A stretch of DNA of 57,041 nucleotides from Chlorobiota bacterium (GCA_022616535.1 JAKEEM010000012.1:1-57041); one strand, 5' to 3'; numbered from the stretch's first letter, positions 42,542 through 50,922 are shown. Translations and numbers: made by a program. Notes: generated from the letters alone by a model not told the origin.

Positions 42542-44293
42542 TCACTTCCCTTTGGCAATTTCAACCGATATCCTGCTTCCTTTAATCTGGTTATCATTCA
42601 TAACTTCAAGCACTTCATTAACATGCTTTTTGTCAACTTCCACAAATGTGAACTTATCATATATATCAATCCCGCCTATAGATTTACCCGGGATTCCCGT
42701 TTCACCAACGAATGCGCCAAGTATATCCTTTGCCCCGATATTATTTTTTCTTCCGGCGTTAACATATAACCTTACCATTGAACCGTCAGACGGCTTGAGG
42801 TAATTGCTTTTCTTCTCATATTTATAGTCATTATCCTTCTTAAAGCTTCTGTCGCGATTATATGTTCTGTCAAGATTATATGTTCTGTCGCGATTAAAGC
42901 TTTTATCTTTTTTGTGATTTCTGTCTTTTTTATGTTCCCTTCCGTTTGAACTGTGCTCTTGCCGCCTGTCTTCTTTAAATCCGTTAGCGGAATCCGTTTC
43001 TTCTTTGCTTAAAAGCATCTTAACAAGACCCGCAGCTATTTCAAATGAATTATATTCCTCAGCCATAAGCTTTTCTATATAATGCTCGTATTTTTTTAAA
43101 TCATTGCCTTCACCTATTGCGGATTTAATTTCATCAAGAAATGACGATGCCCTTACTTCCGCAACATCTTCGGTGCTTGGAGCGTCTTTTCTTACAATTT
43201 TTGATTTCGTATAACGCTCGATATCCCTTATTTTATAAAACTCATTTCCGGCAACAAACGTGTGTGAATGCCCCGCCCTGCCTGCGCGCGCTGTTCTGCC
43301 GATTCTGTGCACGTAATACTCTTCATCCTGCGGCATATCGTAATTAAAAACCGCGTCTATATCATCTACGTCAAGCCCGCGGGCGGCAACATCGGTTGCA
43401 ACAAGGATTTCCAGCTTCGAATTTCTGAATTTTGCCATAACCCTATCACGCTGGTTTTGGCTCATATCCCCGTGGAGACCTTCGGATAAATAACCTCTTG
43501 CCTGGAGGTGTGAAACAAGCCCGTCCACTGCGCGTTTGGTGTTGCAGAATACAAGCGAAAGCTTCGGGTTATGAAGGTCAATTAACCGTGATAAAATCTC
43601 GAGCTTCATATTGGGTTTCAGCTCATAATAAAACTGCTGTATGCTGGGAACGGTAAGCTCCTTGTGAACAACCTTAACGTGTTCGGGATTTTTTAAATAC
43701 TTCCCTGCAAGCTCCAGAATCTCCTTTGGCATTGTAGCGGAAAACAGTATCGTCTGTCTTTCTGAGGGAACCCGTTTCAAAATAATTTCTATGTCATCCC
43801 TGAAACCCATATCGAGCATTTTATCGGCTTCATCAAGAACAACGGTATTGACGTTTTCAAAGCTCATTGTTTTTCTCTGCAAGTGGTCAATTAACCTGCC
43901 CGGAGTTGCAATGATTATCTGAACTCCGTTTTTTAATGCGCGTATTTGCCTGTCGATTGACTGCCCCCCGTAAACGGGAAGAACGTGAATCCCTTTTTTG
44001 TATTTAAGCAGGTCGCTGAATCCTTCGGCGACCTGTATGGCAAGCTCGCGGGTGGGGCAAAGCACAACCGCCTGCGTATTTTTGGCAGTTGAATCAATCT
44101 TTTCGATAACGGGTATGCCGAAAGCGGCCGTTTTGCCTGTTCCGGTCTGTGCCTGCCCGATTAAGTCCCTGCCCTCCATTAAGCGGGGTATCGACTGCGA
44201 TTGTATGGGTGTTGTTTCTTCATAGCCTAAGCCGGCAATTGCCTTAATAAGCTCTTTTGAGAGGTTTAACTCATCAAACTTTAATGTTGTCAT
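42542..44293 (-). CDS. DEAD-box RNA helicase, DeaD/CsdA type
   Basis: 583 residues. Q motif and helicase motifs are complete: GYEETTPIQSQSIP, AQTGTGKTAAFG, PTRELAIQ, TPGRLIDHL, VLDEADKML, FSATMP, ATDVAARGLDVD, HRIGRTARAG. A charged tandem repeat region follows (about 455-495, DRTYNLDRTYNRDRSFKKD), then a DbpA-type RNA-binding domain (MVRLYVNAGRKNNIGAKDIL, GIPGKSIGGIDIYDKFTFVE). It unwinds structured RNA in ribosome assembly and mRNA decay, often under cold stress. The DNA of the repeat region (42850-42910) shows near-identical 18-21 bp units. Confidence 0.95.
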   Translation of the reverse strand: MTTLKFDELNLSKELIKAIAGLGYEETTPIQSQSIPRLMEGRDLIGQAQTGTGKTAAFGIPVIEKIDSTAKNTQAVVLCPTRELAIQVAEGFSDLLKYKKGIHVLPVYGGQSIDRQIRALKNGVQIIIATPGRLIDHLQRKTMSFENVNTVVLDEADKMLDMGFRDDIEIILKRVPSERQTILFSATMPKEILELAGKYLKNPEHVKVVHKELTVPSIQQFYYELKPNMKLEILSRLIDLHNPKLSLVFCNTKRAVDGLVSHLQARGYLSEGLHGDMSQNQRDRVMAKFRNSKLEILVATDVAARGLDVDDIDAVFNYDMPQDEEYYVHRIGRTARAGRAGHSHTFVAGNEFYKIRDIERYTKSKIVRKDAPSTEDVAEVRASSFLDEIKSAIGEGNDLKKYEHYIEKLMAEEYNSFEIAAGLVKMLLSKEETDSANGFKEDRRQEHSSNGREHKKDRNHKKDKSFNRDRTYNLDRTYNRDRSFKKDNDYKYEKKSNYLKPSDGSMVRLYVNAGRKNNIGAKDILGAFVGETGIPGKSIGGIDIYDKFTFVEVDKKHVNEVLEVMNDNQIKGSRISVEIAKGK

Positions 44294-44377
44294 TAATAAT
44301 AATTTTTCTTTTCTAACTGTTGATTTTATCTTCGGATTGGAACAACTAACTATTAGAGGTCGCCCTGTGTGTGCAGA

Positions 44378-44395
44378 CCTGCCTTCGCCGGCAGG
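44378..44395. repeat. Hairpin between ctlX and the helicase gene
   Basis: CCTGCC-TTCGCC-GGCAGG in the 200-base gap 44294-44496. The arms resemble the GGCAGG/CCTGCC elements elsewhere in the window. No gene is supported in the gap. Confidence 0.5.
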
Positions 44396-44496
44396 TAAAT
44401 CAGAAGGTTTTAATTACTGCAAAGATACGGATAATTAATGACATATGTTGTGTAATTTATTATGGGTTCACAATACAAAATCTATGTGTTCAGAAT

Positions 44497-45441
44497 TCAA
44501 ACTAATTGACGCGGTAAAAATATTTCAGCCATCATGCATCTTGCGCTGCCGCCTCCCGTTTTTTCTATCGTGTCTATATTTACTGCAATAATTTTGCCGT
44601 AATTGCTTAGCTTTGAAATTTGTTCGCTGTTAAATGCATTTTTTGCATTTTCTGACATTACTATTAATGATTGCCCTGCGTTGGATTTTACATTCAGCAG
44701 ATTACCGCAAAACGCCTTCAACTGCGCGTAATTAATTGTAATTACGTCAAGCGAGAGCTGCTTAAGCTTATAGAGTACTTCGGTTTTTTCATTCTTATCC
44801 GCGATGCACTCATCACAAACCACGGCAAACCCTTCACCAATGCTCATTATTACATTTGTGTGGTAAATCGGCGAGCCGCTTTCATCAACCGCGTGAAAAA
44901 ATATCCTGCTTGCAGGCGAAATTTTCATCTGATTGCAGTAATTATCGAACATTTGCTTTGTTGTGCGCTCGGATTCGACAGCGAAAACCGCATTGTTTTT
45001 CCTGTCAAGCACCAGACTCCCGGTTCCTTCCAAAAACAGGTTTTCATTTTCGTATGGCGATAAATCAATCAGTTTTTTTGCTTCAAATCCTGCGAGCTCA
45101 AATGTATTTTCGATTATATTTTTGTCACGTTCTTTTCTTCTGTTTGGTGTGAGCATCGGAAATAAAATCACGGTTGCGTCTTCGTAAGTCGCAAACCAGT
45201 TATTTGGAAAAACCGCATCGGGCAAATCTTCTTCGGTATCGTTTCCAAGCACGTATACATCAATACCGTTTGAATTTAAAGTGCTGACCATTGCTTTAAA
45301 TTCACCCATTACTTTTATACGCAGAGTTTCCGTATCGTAATTAAGCTCTTTTTGGAAAGTATTAGACTCGACGGTTTGCCTGTTGTATGCAAACGAATCG
45401 GGTGAAACCATTAGTATTGAGTTTGTTAATTGTTCAGCCAT
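44497..45441 (-). CDS. ctlX: Citrulline utilization hydrolase CtlX-family (amidinotransferase-like)
   Basis: 314 residues of the arginine deiminase/amidinotransferase superfamily, COG4874 type. Visible: LPDAVFPNNWFATYEDATVI, LFPMLTPNRRKERDKNI, FLEGTGSLVLDRKN (Glu), FHAVDESGSPIYHTNVIMSI (His) and the C-terminal catalytic Cys in KTGGGSARCMMAEIF. Members of this group hydrolyse citrulline or related guanidino/ureido compounds. It overlaps the terC-like gene by one base and is downstream of it. Confidence 0.87.
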   Translation of the reverse strand: MAEQLTNSILMVSPDSFAYNRQTVESNTFQKELNYDTETLRIKVMGEFKAMVSTLNSNGIDVYVLGNDTEEDLPDAVFPNNWFATYEDATVILFPMLTPNRRKERDKNIIENTFELAGFEAKKLIDLSPYENENLFLEGTGSLVLDRKNNAVFAVESERTTKQMFDNYCNQMKISPASRIFFHAVDESGSPIYHTNVIMSIGEGFAVVCDECIADKNEKTEVLYKLKQLSLDVITINYAQLKAFCGNLLNVKSNAGQSLIVMSENAKNAFNSEQISKLSNYGKIIAVNIDTIEKTGGGSARCMMAEIFLPRQLV

Positions 45442-46163
45442 TATAAATTTTTTTCTTTAAGCTTTACGGGTTCAGCTTTTTTATTTCTTATTTTCAGATT
45501 AATCATTTCAACAAAAACAGAAAACGCCATTGCAAAGTAAACATAACCTTTGGGAATGTGCCGGTCTAATCCGTCAGCAACAAGCATTACTCCAATTAAC
45601 AGTAAAAAGCTGAGTGCAAGTATTTTAATTGTCGGGTGCTTATGAACGAAATCACTTACGGAGCCGGCGGTGAACATCATAAAAATCACTGCTGCCACGA
45701 CTGCAGTCACCATCACCCAAAGCTGGTTCGCCATCCCGATTGCGGTAATTACGGAGTCAAGGGAAAAAACTATATCAAGCAGCATAATTTGAATGATTAT
45801 GCTTCCGAATGAAATCTTTTTTTTCCCCTGGGATTGTATTCCTTCATCTCCTTCAAGCTTTTCGTGAATTTCAAATGTGCTTTTTGCGATTAAGAACAGT
45901 CCGCCCGCAATTAAAATTAAATCTCTTCCGGAGATTTCATTGCCAAAAACTGAAAACAGCGGTTCAGTCAGCATCATAATAAGAGAGATTGAAAAAAGAA
46001 GCAGTATTCTCATTATCATTGCAAGGCTTAAACCGGTAATACGTGCTTTCTTGTGCTGGTTTTCAGGCAGCTTTCCCGCAAGTATCGATATAAAAATAAT
46101 ATTATCGATACCGAGAACGATTTCGAGTGCAATTAAGGTAATTAACGCAATAGCTATTTCCAT
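45441..46163 (-). CDS. TerC family integral membrane protein
   Basis: 240 residues, seven helices. TerC signature with conserved acidic residues in helices: ALEIVLGIDNIIFISILAGK, LLDIVFSLDSVITAIGMANQ and FLLLIGVMLVADGLDRHIPK. The family is linked to tellurite resistance and, in better-studied members, to Mn2+ export or metalation of secreted proteins. First gene of the terC-ctlX pair; a head-to-head gene on the plus strand starts at 46265. Confidence 0.93.
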   Translation of the reverse strand: MEIAIALITLIALEIVLGIDNIIFISILAGKLPENQHKKARITGLSLAMIMRILLLFSISLIMMLTEPLFSVFGNEISGRDLILIAGGLFLIAKSTFEIHEKLEGDEGIQSQGKKKISFGSIIIQIMLLDIVFSLDSVITAIGMANQLWVMVTAVVAAVIFMMFTAGSVSDFVHKHPTIKILALSFLLLIGVMLVADGLDRHIPKGYVYFAMAFSVFVEMINLKIRNKKAEPVKLKEKNL

Positions 46164-46248
46164 ATACTTTACTGAGAATTATTTAATGCAACATAAATAA
46201 AATCCTGCAACAAAATCAACGTATATTTTATTTGCATAATTACTTTAT

Positions 46249-46256
46249 TAACTTTG
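46249..46256 (+). promoter_or_regulatory. Putative -7 box (TAACTTTG) for the two-helix protein gene
   Basis: TAACTTTG matches TAnnTTTG and ends 8 bp before the ATG at 46265. The predicted transcript would have only a few bases of leader. Confidence 0.4.
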
Positions 46257-46264
46257 TAAAAACA

Positions 46265-46627
46265 ATGTTCGAACACAGGAAATCGTATTTAGCTCCAAAG
46301 CGGATATTTCGAATGCGATTGATTAGCGCGGGGTTTCTGAGCCTCGCTATTTTTGCTTTCTCGCTTTTAGTAGGAATTTTCGGTTACCACTATCTTGCCG
46401 ATTTATCATGGGTCGATTCCTTCCTTAATGCTTCGATGATTTTAGGTGGAATGGGACCGGTCGATATACTGAAAAACGATGTATCAAAAATTTTCGCAGG
46501 TTGCTATTCTTTGTTCAGCGGTGTGGCTTTTCTTTCAAGCATGGCGATATTTTTAACTCCGATTTTACACAGGTTTTTGCACAAATTTCACCTTGATGTT
46601 GAAGATACCGAAACAAATAATGAATGA
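46265..46627 (+). CDS. Small two-helix membrane protein with channel-like topology
   Basis: 120 residues from ATG 46265 (MFEHRKSYLAPKRIFRMRLI). An upstream in-frame ATG at 46232 lies before the promoter box and is unlikely. Helix 1 is LSLAIFAFSLLVGIFGYHYL. A short re-entrant-like segment follows (DSFLNASMILGGMGPVDILK), then helix 2 (FSGVAFLSSMAIFLTPILHR). The TM-pore-TM order with GGMGPVD at the place of TVGYGD resembles the pore module of two-helix K+ channels, but the selectivity filter is not canonical. Its end overlaps the start of the HAD gene by 8 bases. Confidence 0.75.
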   Translation: MFEHRKSYLAPKRIFRMRLISAGFLSLAIFAFSLLVGIFGYHYLADLSWVDSFLNASMILGGMGPVDILKNDVSKIFAGCYSLFSGVAFLSSMAIFLTPILHRFLHKFHLDVEDTETNNE

Positions 46628-47345
46628 ACTAAAAGCTGTCCTGTTTGATTTAGATGATACACTTTTTGACCACCGCTATTCTTCCCGGGAGGGTCTTAAA
46701 GCAGTTTGGAAAAGATATACTTGCTTCCACAATATTACGATTGATGAATTTGAGCAGGAGTATGTTAAGTTATTGGAAAAAATTCATTTCTCGCATGTCC
46801 TATTCGGAAAGCTTACACTTGAAGAAGCAAGAACAGAAAGGTTTAAACATGCTTTCTTAAATCAGGGTGTGCAGGTTGATTACCATACTGCAAGCAATGC
46901 AGCGGCAATTTACAGAAATAAATATAAATCCCAGAGAAGAAAAGTTAAAGGCGCTGAGGAGCTTGTAAAAGCCCTGCATAAAGATTATAAAATCGGCGTA
47001 ATATCAAATCATACAATTGCTGAGACAAAGGAAAAACTGCACTATCTTGGGTATGAAGAATATCTTGATTCATTCACAACGGCTGAAGAAGTTGGCGTTC
47101 CCAAACCTACACCGCGTATTTTCAGAATTGCGCTCGAAAAGCTTGAAGTAAAGCCAAGTGAAGCTGTAATGGTGGGCAACTCATGGGATGCAGATATTGT
47201 TGGCGCGCATAATCTTGGAATCAGATGTATATGGCTTAACATTTACGGAGAAACGTGTCCGGACCCGTCCAGAGCTGTTGAAATTAAATCACTTGGGAAC
47301 ACTGAAAAAATTTTGAGACTGATTAAAAGGTATTCTGAACATTGA
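46620..47345 (+). CDS. HAD-superfamily hydrolase (YjjG-like, subfamily IA)
   Basis: 241 residues from ATG 46620 (MNELKAVLFDLDDTLFDHRY). Motif I is DLDDT, motif II GVISNHTIAE, motif III Lys in EEVGVPKPTPRIF, motif IV VMVGNSWDADIVGA. A helical cap lies between motifs I and II. This is a cytoplasmic phosphatase of the kind acting on nucleotides or sugar phosphates; the substrate is unknown. It is translationally coupled to the membrane protein gene (8-base overlap). An alternative earlier Met would lie deep inside the previous gene. Confidence 0.92.
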   Translation: MNELKAVLFDLDDTLFDHRYSSREGLKAVWKRYTCFHNITIDEFEQEYVKLLEKIHFSHVLFGKLTLEEARTERFKHAFLNQGVQVDYHTASNAAAIYRNKYKSQRRKVKGAEELVKALHKDYKIGVISNHTIAETKEKLHYLGYEEYLDSFTTAEEVGVPKPTPRIFRIALEKLEVKPSEAVMVGNSWDADIVGAHNLGIRCIWLNIYGETCPDPSRAVEIKSLGNTEKILRLIKRYSEH

Positions 47346-47363
47346 TTAAGATTCAATCAGTAA

Positions 47364-47414
47364 GACAGACATTCTTGTCTGTCATTTATATTGGACAGGC
47401 AGGAATGCCTATCC
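47364..47414. repeat. Twin-hairpin intergenic repeat, copy B
   Basis: GACAGACATTCTTGTCTGTC (47364-47383) is identical to the first hairpin of copy A (2576-2595). The second hairpin is GGACAGGCAGGAATGCCTAT (from 47393), ending CC at 47414. The spacer is shorter than in copy A (9 versus 24 bases). Confidence 0.88.
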
Positions 47415-47445
47415 ACTATTTTCTAAGTATATGAGGGAGGGTCCA

Positions 47446-48426
47446 ATGAAAAATTTAATATTTCTTTTCTTCTTAATTTTTACATTCAACATTATGTCAC
47501 AGGTTTTCGATAAATCTTCACCTTTGGTATCAACATACTCCATAGTTGCACTTGATACCGTCACTGGTGAAATGGGTGTTGCAGTGCAGTCACACTGGTT
47601 TAATGTGGGCGCAATAGTCGGCTGGGGCGAGGCGGGGGTCGGAGTTATAGCAACACAGTCATTTGTAAATGTTTCGTTCGGTATTCGCGGGCTTGAGCTG
47701 CTTAAGCAGGGAAAATCTCCGAAGGAAGTCGTCGATGAGCTGATTGCTGGCGATGAAGGGCGTGATTTCCGCCAGCTTGCCGTGCTTGATGCAAAAGGCA
47801 GAACCGCATCTTACACCGGGAAAAAATGCATCGACGGTGCGGGCAATATTGCAGGTGAAAATTATTCCGTGCAGGCAAATTTAATGCTGAATACTCAAGT
47901 CTGGGGAGCTATGGAAAAAGCGTTCCTTGAAACGGAAGGTCCCCTTGCAGAACGTATGGTTGCCTCGCTTGAAGCCGCGCAGGATGTTGGAGGCGATATC
48001 AGGGGAATGCAGTCGGCTTCGATTATGACTTTCCGCGGTATTTCCACAGGTGAGCAGTGGAAGGATAGGTTAATCGACCTCCGTGTCGAAGACCATGCGA
48101 ATCCCGTTGCAGAACTTAAACGGCTGCTCAAGGTTCAGCGAGCGTATGACCATATGAATGCGGGCGACCTTGCCGTCGAAAAAAGCGATATGTCACTTGC
48201 AATGGATGAATACAAAGCAGCAATGCAGATGTTCCCCGATAACCTTGAAATGAAGTACTGGACGGCGGTTACTCTTGTAAACAATAAAAGACTTGATGAA
48301 GCGATGCCATTATTCAAGGAAGTATTTGAAAAAGACAAAAACTGGCATGAGCTCACTCCCCGCCTTCGGAGATCCGATCTGCTGAATGTAAGCAAAGAAG
48401 ATTTGGAAAGGATAATGAGTCAATAG
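47446..48426 (+). CDS. DUF1028 (Ntn-hydrolase-like) protein with TPR-like C-terminus, exported
   Basis: 326 residues from ATG 47446, which has a good ribosome-binding site (GGGAGGG) and opens a signal peptide (MKNLIFLFFLIFTFNIMSQ). An ATG 15 bases upstream overlaps that site. Residues 25-230 are DUF1028: STYSIVALDTVTGEMGVAVQ, VGWGEAGVGVIATQSFVNVS, FRQLAVLDAKGRTASYTGKK, MLNTQVWGAMEKAF. The C-terminal part (AYDHMNAGDLAVEKSDMSLA, MPLFKEVFEKDKNWHEL) looks like two to three TPR units in place of the peptidoglycan-binding domain found in some homologues. Activity is unproven for the family. Confidence 0.9.
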   Translation: MKNLIFLFFLIFTFNIMSQVFDKSSPLVSTYSIVALDTVTGEMGVAVQSHWFNVGAIVGWGEAGVGVIATQSFVNVSFGIRGLELLKQGKSPKEVVDELIAGDEGRDFRQLAVLDAKGRTASYTGKKCIDGAGNIAGENYSVQANLMLNTQVWGAMEKAFLETEGPLAERMVASLEAAQDVGGDIRGMQSASIMTFRGISTGEQWKDRLIDLRVEDHANPVAELKRLLKVQRAYDHMNAGDLAVEKSDMSLAMDEYKAAMQMFPDNLEMKYWTAVTLVNNKRLDEAMPLFKEVFEKDKNWHELTPRLRRSDLLNVSKEDLERIMSQ

Positions 48427-48517
48427 AAAAATGGTCTGTGGTCAACTGGTCAATTTAGGAGGATATTTGACCCCACCCATTAATTACCGTTGTTGTTGTT
48501 ATCACCAACAACAAAAA

Positions 48518-48547
48518 CTGGATTCACGGCCGCGGGAGAATGACAAG
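48518..48547. repeat. Degenerate copy of the TTGTCATTCCCGC palindrome
   Basis: CTGGATTCACGGCCGCGGGA, then GAATGACAAG, keeps the outer bases of copies 1 and 2 but has lost the symmetry of the stem. It overlaps the 3' end of the DinB gene (stop at 48548). Confidence 0.6.
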
Positions 48548-49051
48548 CTACATCGGCGCTTCCATTCCGTACTGTGCCCATTCTTCGAATGAGGGACCGT
48601 AAAAACCAGGGACTTTCAATCCCGACTGGCGCATTAAAACTGTCATCTGCCCCCTGTGGTGAATCTGATGTGTTATCAAATTGTAAAGAGTAAAGCCGCG
48701 TCTCCACATTTCACCGTACATATTGTCCTCCTGTATTAAAGTTTCGTCCGTCCAAGCGGATTTTAATTTTTCAACCAAAGATTCCGATGCATTTTTGTAG
48801 CATTCTTTTAAATCTGCCGCGCTGGATTGGTTATAGTGAGACATGTCGGGCGAGAAAACCTTTAATCCCGTTCTTCCCATCATCTCACCGAGTGTTTCGG
48901 TTATGTGCCAACCGATAAATCCGAGTGAGCGCCCCTGTTGAGTAACTTTCTGGCTTAAGGATTCACCGGTTAAATTATTAATAACTTTTTGAGTTGCTTC
49001 GCTTTCGTAAGCCCAGTCGTTTAAAAACTCCTTAATTGATTTATAAGTCAT
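48548..49051 (-). CDS. DinB-like four-helix protein
   Basis: 167 residues, DinB superfamily, with metal-binding His in GFIGWHITETLGEMMGR and TLYNLITHQIHHRGQMTVLM. It ends FYGPSFEEWAQYGMEAPM, a common ending for this group. It is a single-gene unit preceded by a TAAATTTG box. Role unknown; third DinB gene of the window. Confidence 0.9.
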   Translation of the reverse strand: MTYKSIKEFLNDWAYESEATQKVINNLTGESLSQKVTQQGRSLGFIGWHITETLGEMMGRTGLKVFSPDMSHYNQSSAADLKECYKNASESLVEKLKSAWTDETLIQEDNMYGEMWRRGFTLYNLITHQIHHRGQMTVLMRQSGLKVPGFYGPSFEEWAQYGMEAPM

Positions 49052-49082
49052 GGTTAAAATTGAATTTAATTTTTAGAATTTA

Positions 49083-49090
49083 CAAATTTA
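49083..49090 (-). promoter_or_regulatory. Putative -7 box (TAAATTTG) for the DinB gene
   Basis: The minus-strand TAAATTTG fits TAnnTTTG, 31 bp before the ATG at 49051 and just downstream of the preceding terminator. Confidence 0.35.
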
Positions 49091-49112
49091 GAAAACCTAT
49101 TTTAAATAAAAA

Positions 49113-49132
49113 AGCGGGTTATGAAACCCGCT
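49113..49132 (-). terminator. Rho-independent terminator of the outer-membrane barrel gene
   Basis: On the minus strand, AGCGGGTT-TCAT-AACCCGCT is followed by TTTTTTATTT, 36 bases after the stop of the barrel gene. Confidence 0.85.
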
Positions 49133-49168
49133 CCGTAAATTTATTTTTCCCCCTGCTTGGTCGTTAAG

Positions 49169-49954
49169 CTACTTGTATTTTAACGGCAGTGTTATTCCGG
49201 TTACAACCTGCATATAGATTATGTCTTTGCGGCTCATTAATTCAATACCGCTGTTGCTTTTGGAGTCATTAATATATGTATCGTACGGTTGGCTTGTGTA
49301 TGAATTATTCCTGGGGAATAAATTTGCCCAGACGCCTCTAATTTCTACAATCAAATCCATTTTCCTGCTTAAACGGAATTCCATACCGGCGGTTGCAGCC
49401 ATACCCAGTCTGCTTGCAGGACTGAATTTAGTGTATATGTTCGAAAGATAGCCGTCGGGATACAGAATATCGGATTGCCAAGCCCCGAATGTTAAAGTAT
49501 AGTCAAGCTCATAGCCGACAAAAAGTCTTTGCCTTTGTTTGGGAGTAAAATGATATTCAACCCCCGCCCCGAGGTTGAAAATATGCCATTTGGTTCTGTT
49601 TCTTCCTCTGTCTTCGCTGTTGTAAAATAAGTTATAGCCCAAAGTTCCGGTGATTCTTGTTTTCTTTTTCTTGTCAATTGCAACTTTTCCAACGGTCATA
49701 ATTCCATACCCCTGCTGCATTCCAAGGTTATCGGAAATAAATAAGTTTCCGCCGGGTAGGTTATATTGTGATGTGAACCCCCTGCCGTCGCCGTTTGCTG
49801 ACCCTAATACATATCCGAATCCGCCCATAAATGAAATTGAATATTTCGGAACTTTTCTGGAAGTAGTTTTTATTTTGGATTTTTGCTGGCTGGCTGTTTC
49901 GCTTAAAAGAAAGAAAACTAATGCAACAATTAAGAATAACTTTAGGAACCCCAT
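49169..49954 (-). CDS. Probable outer-membrane beta-barrel protein
   Basis: 261 residues with a signal peptide (MGFLKLFLIVALVFFLLSET). The mature part alternates polar and aromatic residues in strand-like pieces (KYSISFMGGFGYVLGSANGD, TRITGTLGYNLFYNSEDRGR, LFVGYELDYTLTFGAW, LGMAATAGMEFRLSRKMDLI) and ends in VVTGITLPLKYK. Eight to ten strands would fit the OmpA-like/porin-fold barrels typical of Bacteroidota. The function is unknown. Confidence 0.8.
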   Translation of the reverse strand: MGFLKLFLIVALVFFLLSETASQQKSKIKTTSRKVPKYSISFMGGFGYVLGSANGDGRGFTSQYNLPGGNLFISDNLGMQQGYGIMTVGKVAIDKKKKTRITGTLGYNLFYNSEDRGRNRTKWHIFNLGAGVEYHFTPKQRQRLFVGYELDYTLTFGAWQSDILYPDGYLSNIYTKFSPASRLGMAATAGMEFRLSRKMDLIVEIRGVWANLFPRNNSYTSQPYDTYINDSKSNSGIELMSRKDIIYMQVVTGITLPLKYK

Positions 49955-50064
49955 AATTCCCCCCTCTTATAATTTATATATACAATAATAATTCCGGAAA
50001 TTCAATGAAATTATGACGTAATCGGAGATTTATTTGGTATGAAAATTGTCAGGAAAACGGCAGG

Positions 50065-50868
50065 TTATGAATGCTCTATTGCTACTTTTGATGTAATTGT
50101 AGGGTCATATTTCACAAAAATTTCCTCGCCCGCCTGATATTTCTGGACTGAGGTGTCTTTTATAACTCCGTAAACTGCTGCTCTGAACGAAGGCCTGTCC
50201 TGCGGGAGAACTTCTATTTCCAGTTCAACGGCGGGATTTTGTCCGTTTACATAAATTCCAAGCCATGTATACTTTGTAACAATTGCTCTTAATGAAACAC
50301 CATAGGTTAATATTTCTTTATTTTTGTTATCGATATCATACAATTTTTTTTGTGCTTCGTCGCTGCTTATTCCAGCCCAGGGACCAACCAAAACTTTATT
50401 GGTTTTAAAGTTAGAATTACCTGAAGCGGGTGCTTTATCATCGCCATAATCAAATGCGATTAAATCTTTGTTATTAGGGTCAATTTTCACAGGTAAAATA
50501 TTCCCGGGCTGGAAAGAAGGAATTTGCAGCCTTGAAATATATTGTTTTGTTTGAACCATGTAAGTCTGTCCCATTGGGGGATAAACTTCGAGTAAAAGCT
50601 TAACTTGCGGATCATTATTCAGGGTAACACCCGTATCGTGCAGTTCAATAATTTTAGCAGTGGCGGAGACTCCGACTTTATTGAGTCTGCTGGTAATCAT
50701 CATAGGCTTAATCAAAAATGACCAGAAAACCCCGCCAAAAACCAGGGCGAAAACTAAAGCCATAATTAAGCCGGGTATTCCTCCAAAAATTGCAGCCGAT
50801 GCCAAGCCTACGAGACCGCCAAGTCCCCCAATAATCAAACCAATCATTCCACCTTTACTGAGTTTCAA
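50065..50868 (-). CDS. Membrane protein with two copies of a beta domain, unknown function
   Basis: 267 residues. A Gly-rich double transmembrane region (GLIIGGLGGLVGLASAAIFG, LIMALVFALVFGGVFWSFLI) is followed by two related beta units. Unit 1 (about 68-145) is ATAKIIELHDTGVTLNNDPQ to LPVKIDPNNKDLIAFDYG. Unit 2 (about 195-267) is LRAIVTKYTWLGIYVNGQNP to IFVKYDPTITSKVAIEHS. Both have the order A-x-I-x-x-x, V-x-L-x-x-x-V-x-P, PG/AG-x-x-x-V-K-x-D-P. Similar repeats occur in DUF3592-like membrane proteins. Substrate and role are unknown. Confidence 0.75.
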   Translation of the reverse strand: MKLSKGGMIGLIIGGLGGLVGLASAAIFGGIPGLIMALVFALVFGGVFWSFLIKPMMITSRLNKVGVSATAKIIELHDTGVTLNNDPQVKLLLEVYPPMGQTYMVQTKQYISRLQIPSFQPGNILPVKIDPNNKDLIAFDYGDDKAPASGNSNFKTNKVLVGPWAGISSDEAQKKLYDIDNKNKEILTYGVSLRAIVTKYTWLGIYVNGQNPAVELEIEVLPQDRPSFRAAVYGVIKDTSVQKYQAGEEIFVKYDPTITSKVAIEHS

Positions 50869-50922
50869 AATTTATTTATAAAATTGGTGCAAAATACTAA
50901 AAAATTTTTAAAAATAAAAAAA

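Noticed and set aside
42850-42910. Short direct repeats that could be mistaken for a CRISPR array
   Set aside because: They code for the tandem charged repeat of the DEAD-box helicase, have no unique spacers and stay in frame.
46232-46264. Upstream ATG for the two-helix membrane protein
   Set aside because: It lies before the TAACTTTG promoter box and would place the box inside the coding sequence.
46593-46619. Upstream ATG for the HAD hydrolase gene
   Set aside because: It would add nine residues deep within the preceding gene; motif I normally lies about ten residues from the start, which fits ATG 46620.
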